Source: Nymphaea colorata (taxonomy: Eukaryota; Streptophyta; Magnoliopsida; Nymphaeales; Nymphaeaceae). From it: a DNA stretch of 19,951 nt. This document shows positions 17,150 to 19,951 of this stretch, one piece after another; position 1 is the stretch's first letter; every line of letters begins with the position of its first letter. The notes below the pieces were generated by a model. That model made no database searches, was not told the DNA's origin, and saw nothing but the letters and a program-made list of their open reading frames with translations. The DNA is taken from assembly GCF_008831285.2 (NCBI RefSeq), contig NW_022204858.1, positions 1 through 19,951 on the forward strand, written 5' to 3'. Both the position numbers and the translations under genes were made by a program.

Positions 17150-17710
17150 CAGTGGAATTGGCTAAAGGTTATGAAATTGAACCAGGCACGTACCTGGATT
17201 TGAATTCTGATTCGAATACGAATGCGAAAAATTCATACCCAAACCTTTCATCCCAAATCAGATTTCAAAGTCTAAATCCAGTCCAATCTGATTTTTATAT
17301 AAGTCTGTATCTAAAACAGAATTTTGAACCCAATCCAAACGATTTTCAAAATGTAAGAGCACTGAATGTAAGACTGTTATTTAAAACTAAATTTGACGTA
17401 AATCTGAATTTGAATCTGATTAGATATTTATGTATATCTAAATATGAATCCGATCAAATGTCATTTTTTAAATCTGAATGTAGTCTAATTTACTAATTAA
17501 ATATTATTTTTTCCTCACATGTTTTTTTTAAGGAACGGTTTGGGTGGATATATGATGTAAATTGGAAGACAAAAATGCCCTTGAAAATTAATAAAAAAAA
17601 AAAGTTACCCTTCACATGGTATGAGTTTGTTATCAAGCCCTCGAATACACAAAAGCAAAAGGCATCATCGGGAGTGCATGGCAAAGCCAGTACTGGGCTG
17701 ACAGGGAGAC
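17150..17710 (+). repeat. Family B repeat, copy 3 (longest)
   Basis: Positions 17413-17703 match the minus strand of 3302-3036, and 17335-17500 match the minus strand of 416-222. The left part is made of AATCTGATT and CCAAATC words. The 114-codon open frame at 17152-17496 is a by-product of the repeat: the same frame in the first copy gives a similar low-complexity peptide. Confidence 0.8.
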
Positions 17711-17782
17711 CTGAATTTGGGAGTTTAGACTTTAGAGGTCATGTAGATGGTCATGTCATTGATATTGTTAGTAGAAAGCGAT

Positions 17783-18163
17783 AGTGTAGTGGACTTATGA
17801 TCCGCTAGAGAGCCAAATTTCCTACCCAATCTTGTCTGCCTTGAGCCTGAACTGTACTATTACCCCTGCTTCAATTTGACACCCTAACACTCAAAATAAA
17901 CATAGCTGACATTGCCATCATGCATATATAAAAAATAATAGCAAAGTTAAAATAATTATTCAAACTAAAGCTCCAAACATCATAGTGCTTAAGACAATCA
18001 CTTTTTCCATTTAAGTAATAAAAAAAGCAGCATAAATCCACCAAAAATAAAAGATACAATTTGTACAACCAAAAGCCTCATTCAGTGGGTTGCACATATG
18101 AACATGAGCATGTAGATAGACATTTATACGCATTGATAGAACAAGAAAAAAGATGGAATGTAG
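17783..18163 (+). repeat. Repeat L, copy 2
   Basis: This is the partner of 12735-13175, sharing ATGATCCG, CTACCCAAT, ACATTGCCATC, AAACATCATAGTGCTTAAG, AATCACTTTTTCCATTTAAG, AAGCAGCATAAATCCACCAA, AGCCTCATTCAGTGGGTTGC and AGAACAAGAAAAAAGATGGA. The match stops at GGAATGTA in both copies. Here a LINE ORF1-like frame starts about 50 bases further on, so L may be the 5' untranslated region of that LINE. Confidence 0.85.
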
Positions 18164-18214
18164 GTAGCTTGCGAGCTTTAGACACCTAGTAGTTGAGTGA
18201 ATAAACTATAATAA

Positions 18215-18622
18215 ATGCAGAAAAGTTCATCTAACTTAAAGAGGTCCAAACTTCGACAAGTTATGATATTTGGTAATCCATATACAAGAATTTTGAAAGT
18301 GGAATGGAGGGAGGAAGGGTGTTCAAAAAGGGCGGACCTTCTCGGGTTTCTGATAATCGATCTCCCCCTGGTAAATCCTTACGAGAAGATTGTAGGAGGA
18401 AATCTGTGGTTCTCATCTCAAGATTCAGAAGTGGATGTTGAGCAACTCTCAATTCAGATGATAAATGGAACACCAATAATCAAGATCTCTTCAAGGGTTT
18501 TGGAAAAGATGAAGCAACCCTTTCGTTGGACTGTGATTGGCTGTTTTATTGGAAACTTACGGAGGAAGAGCAATGTATATGCTTGCATTGCTAATGACCT
18601 GAGAAATCCCAACTTTAGATAA
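18215..18622 (+). pseudogene. DUF4283-like LINE ORF1 fragment
   Basis: A 135-codon frame starts at the ATG at 18215. Its end half, INGTPIIKISSRVLEKMKQP, then FRWTVIGCFIGN, follows the pattern of DUF4283, the RNA-binding-like domain found in plant L1 LINE ORF1 and related retroelement proteins: a short strand, V..L..PF, then a hydrophobic strand with G.F. in the next element. The first half (LKVEWREEGCSKRADLLGFL, then DLPLVNPYEKIVGG) is not recognised. No CCHC zinc knuckle follows; the frame ends at TAA and runs into ATCCAAA-type degenerate sequence. I infer a truncated ORF1 remnant. Confidence 0.55.
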
Positions 18623-18629
18623 AAAATAG

Positions 18630-18900
18630 ATCCCTAAATCCCAATCTGGATCTAAAGCTAAGCCTTCATCCCAAATTCAGATCCAAATTCAAAGTTTCAG
18701 ATCCAAAGTGGAACCTCAGGTCCAGGCCCAAATCTAAATCCAAGGTCCAGATCCAAAATCGTGCCCTAGATAAAAAAAAGGTTAAAAACTCATATAGACT
18801 CGAGAATCAAAATCAGGCCCAAAAAAGGAAAATAGATTCAGAAAATGGCCGACAGGTCTAGATTAGATCAAAAACCAAAAATCTAGATAAAAAAATATTT
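18630..18900. repeat. Degenerate GATCCAAA-type stretch
   Basis: Words such as CAGATCCAAA, AAATCTAAATCCAA and GGTCCAG recur without a fixed period. It is compositionally like the reverse of 11600-11840, but a true alignment is not evident. Confidence 0.5.
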
Positions 18901-19260
18901 CAGACTCAAATGTTTGAAATCGAGCCCAAGAATCAATTCTCAACATCATTGCTGCCCCTCGCTTTTCAATTGACTCAGGTTCGTAAAATCCAAATCTGGA
19001 TGTATAATCCATATTTCAAGCCTAAGCACCTATCTAATCTCCCATCCAACCTTCGACATCGATCTGCGACCTTGAAGGAAATTAGATCCAGATCGAAAAC
19101 CAACCTGTAATCATAAAAAATGGAGCCGGACCCGCTTTATGAAAGGAATTTTTACCTCTTAAAACAATTACATATTTTTGTGTTAAACTTTGATTTTTTT
19201 TAGGGTGGGACCTACCTGGGGATGGCAGGGGCAAAGGCTACCCTCAATTTGCCCCCACGC
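18901..19260. other. Unassigned stretch
   Basis: No gene is visible. GGCAGGGGCAAAGGCTACCC near 19223-19242 has a weak likeness to hAT-type repeat ends, without a partner. Confidence 0.4.
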
Positions 19261-19264
19261 ACCA

Positions 19265-19405
19265 AGTTTTGGCAGTGCTTGGTGCACTGCCTAGAGCAAT
19301 TGGTGCACTACTAAGTGCTTTGGCATAGGGTGCAGGGCACTACCGTGCATAGTGCTATTGAGTGCTATGGTTGAGAGTGCACGGCCACACCAAATGCTCT
19401 GTCAC
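19265..19405. repeat. Degenerate GTGCT/GTGCACT word cluster
   Basis: AGTGCTTGG, GGTGCACTGC, GGTGCACTAC, AAGTGCTTTGG, AGTGCTATTG, AGTGCTATGG and GAGTGCACGG recur every 10-20 bases. It appears to be a decayed minisatellite with a unit close to AGTGCTTTGG. Confidence 0.55.
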
Positions 19406-19544
19406 CCCCTCCAAGGGTGTTTGCAGGCCAAGGGCTAATCTCCACAACTCATAAAAATAAAAATAATTCAAAAAAATGAAAATTCATAAGAAATCTTGAG
19501 AGATTAAAACTCTTTCACATGTTGAATTTTAGCTTTATTTTTTC

Positions 19545-19552
19545 TATAAATA
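19545..19552 (+). promoter_or_regulatory. Plant TATA box
   Basis: TCTATAAATAGCC is a near-ideal plant TATA element. Transcription would be expected to start around 19575-19585, reading to the right. About 260 bases downstream, CTTGAG/GTATGT at 19832-19843 is a strong splice donor. The C/T-rich sequence between could be a 5' leader. Either a gene promoter or the promoter of an LTR would fit. Confidence 0.5.
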
Positions 19553-19575
19553 GCCTACCTCCACATCTTGATCGT

Positions 19576-19951
19576 TGGGTATAAGCTGCTAACCTTTGCG
19601 GAACTCCTTGAGCCCTCTAACTATGAGCTAGGAAGTCTTTTTTATCTCTATTCCTTCATCAATTCTTCTCTGGCTCTTTCAACACTTTTTCATCTTCAAA
19701 CTTGGGATTCTCCTTCTTTTCCAACCTTCACCTTCAACTAGTAGAAAGGAGAGCACGTGGAGACCCTTGGAAAGCTTCTTCAACACGTCAGAGTTTTCAT
19801 TTTGGACTCATCTCTTCTTAAACTATACTATCTTGAGGTATGTAGTATTGTTTCTCTTGATCTTTCATTTGTCATCTCCCCATGGCCATGTAAGAGAGCT
19901 CTTGAAATTTCCTCTTCAGAGCCAAGAGCCACTGAAGTATGAGCAAGGTGA
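19576..19951 (+). other. Possible 5' leader and first exon running off the window
   Basis: Downstream of the TATA box the sequence is rich in CTT and TTC words, typical of plant leaders. A short frame begins with the ATG at 19757 (METLGKLLQHVRVF) and continues to 19942 if unspliced, or ends at the donor 19837/19838 if spliced. No family is recognisable. It could equally be the R/U5 part of an LTR. Confidence 0.25.

Noticed and set aside
17152-17496. 114-codon open frame as a gene
   Set aside because: It lies wholly within a family B repeat and is made of low-complexity AATCTGA-type codons; the homologous copy shows the same by chance.

Overview
The window looks like AT-rich intergenic DNA from a flowering plant. 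Plant markers are a broken receptor kinase of the LRR-XII type with a non-RD catalytic loop, a Ty1/copia tail, plant-type L1 LINE pieces, hAT-type miniature elements, long AG, CT and TA microsatellites, and several diverged interspersed repeats. I cannot name the species. I see no intact protein-coding gene, no tRNA or rRNA gene and no CRISPR array. Repeat matches and identities were judged by eye, so their borders are approximate.

Layout. Positions 1-3860 are a mosaic of two repeat families, called A and B here, with AG/GT microsatellites and a degenerate CTCGAG/CTCAAG-rich stretch. Positions 3870-4500 are mostly unassigned, with one possible exon-like island on the minus strand. Positions 4500-5800 hold nothing I recognise. 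Positions 5808-8313 (minus strand) hold the only substantial gene relic: an LRR receptor kinase with a leader, about nine and a half LRRs, a transmembrane segment and a kinase domain. It carries a frameshift, five in-frame stops, a kinase deletion and one probable intron.

Positions 8640-11350 contain a hAT MITE with a near-perfect 8-bp target duplication, a second degenerate CTCGAG/CTCAAG-rich stretch, a repeat called M, and a second hAT-type MITE. That MITE has a perfect 8-bp target duplication and sits at the end of a copia RNase H/terminal relic. Positions 11600-11840 are a decayed short-unit tandem array. Positions 12594-13440 combine a coding-like scrap, repeat L copy 1 and a LINE reverse-transcriptase remnant.

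Positions 14300-16760 hold a second copy of M, three family A segments in both orientations, and an inverted relative of the second MITE. Positions 17150-18622 hold a third copy of family B, the second copy of L and a DUF4283-like LINE ORF1 fragment. The right end has further degenerate repeats, then a good TATA box and a possible splice donor, suggesting a transcription unit or an LTR that leaves the window.

Nothing here works together as a pathway. The biology is transposon layering and gene decay. The least explained parts are repeat families A, B, L and M, and I found no convincing new biological system.
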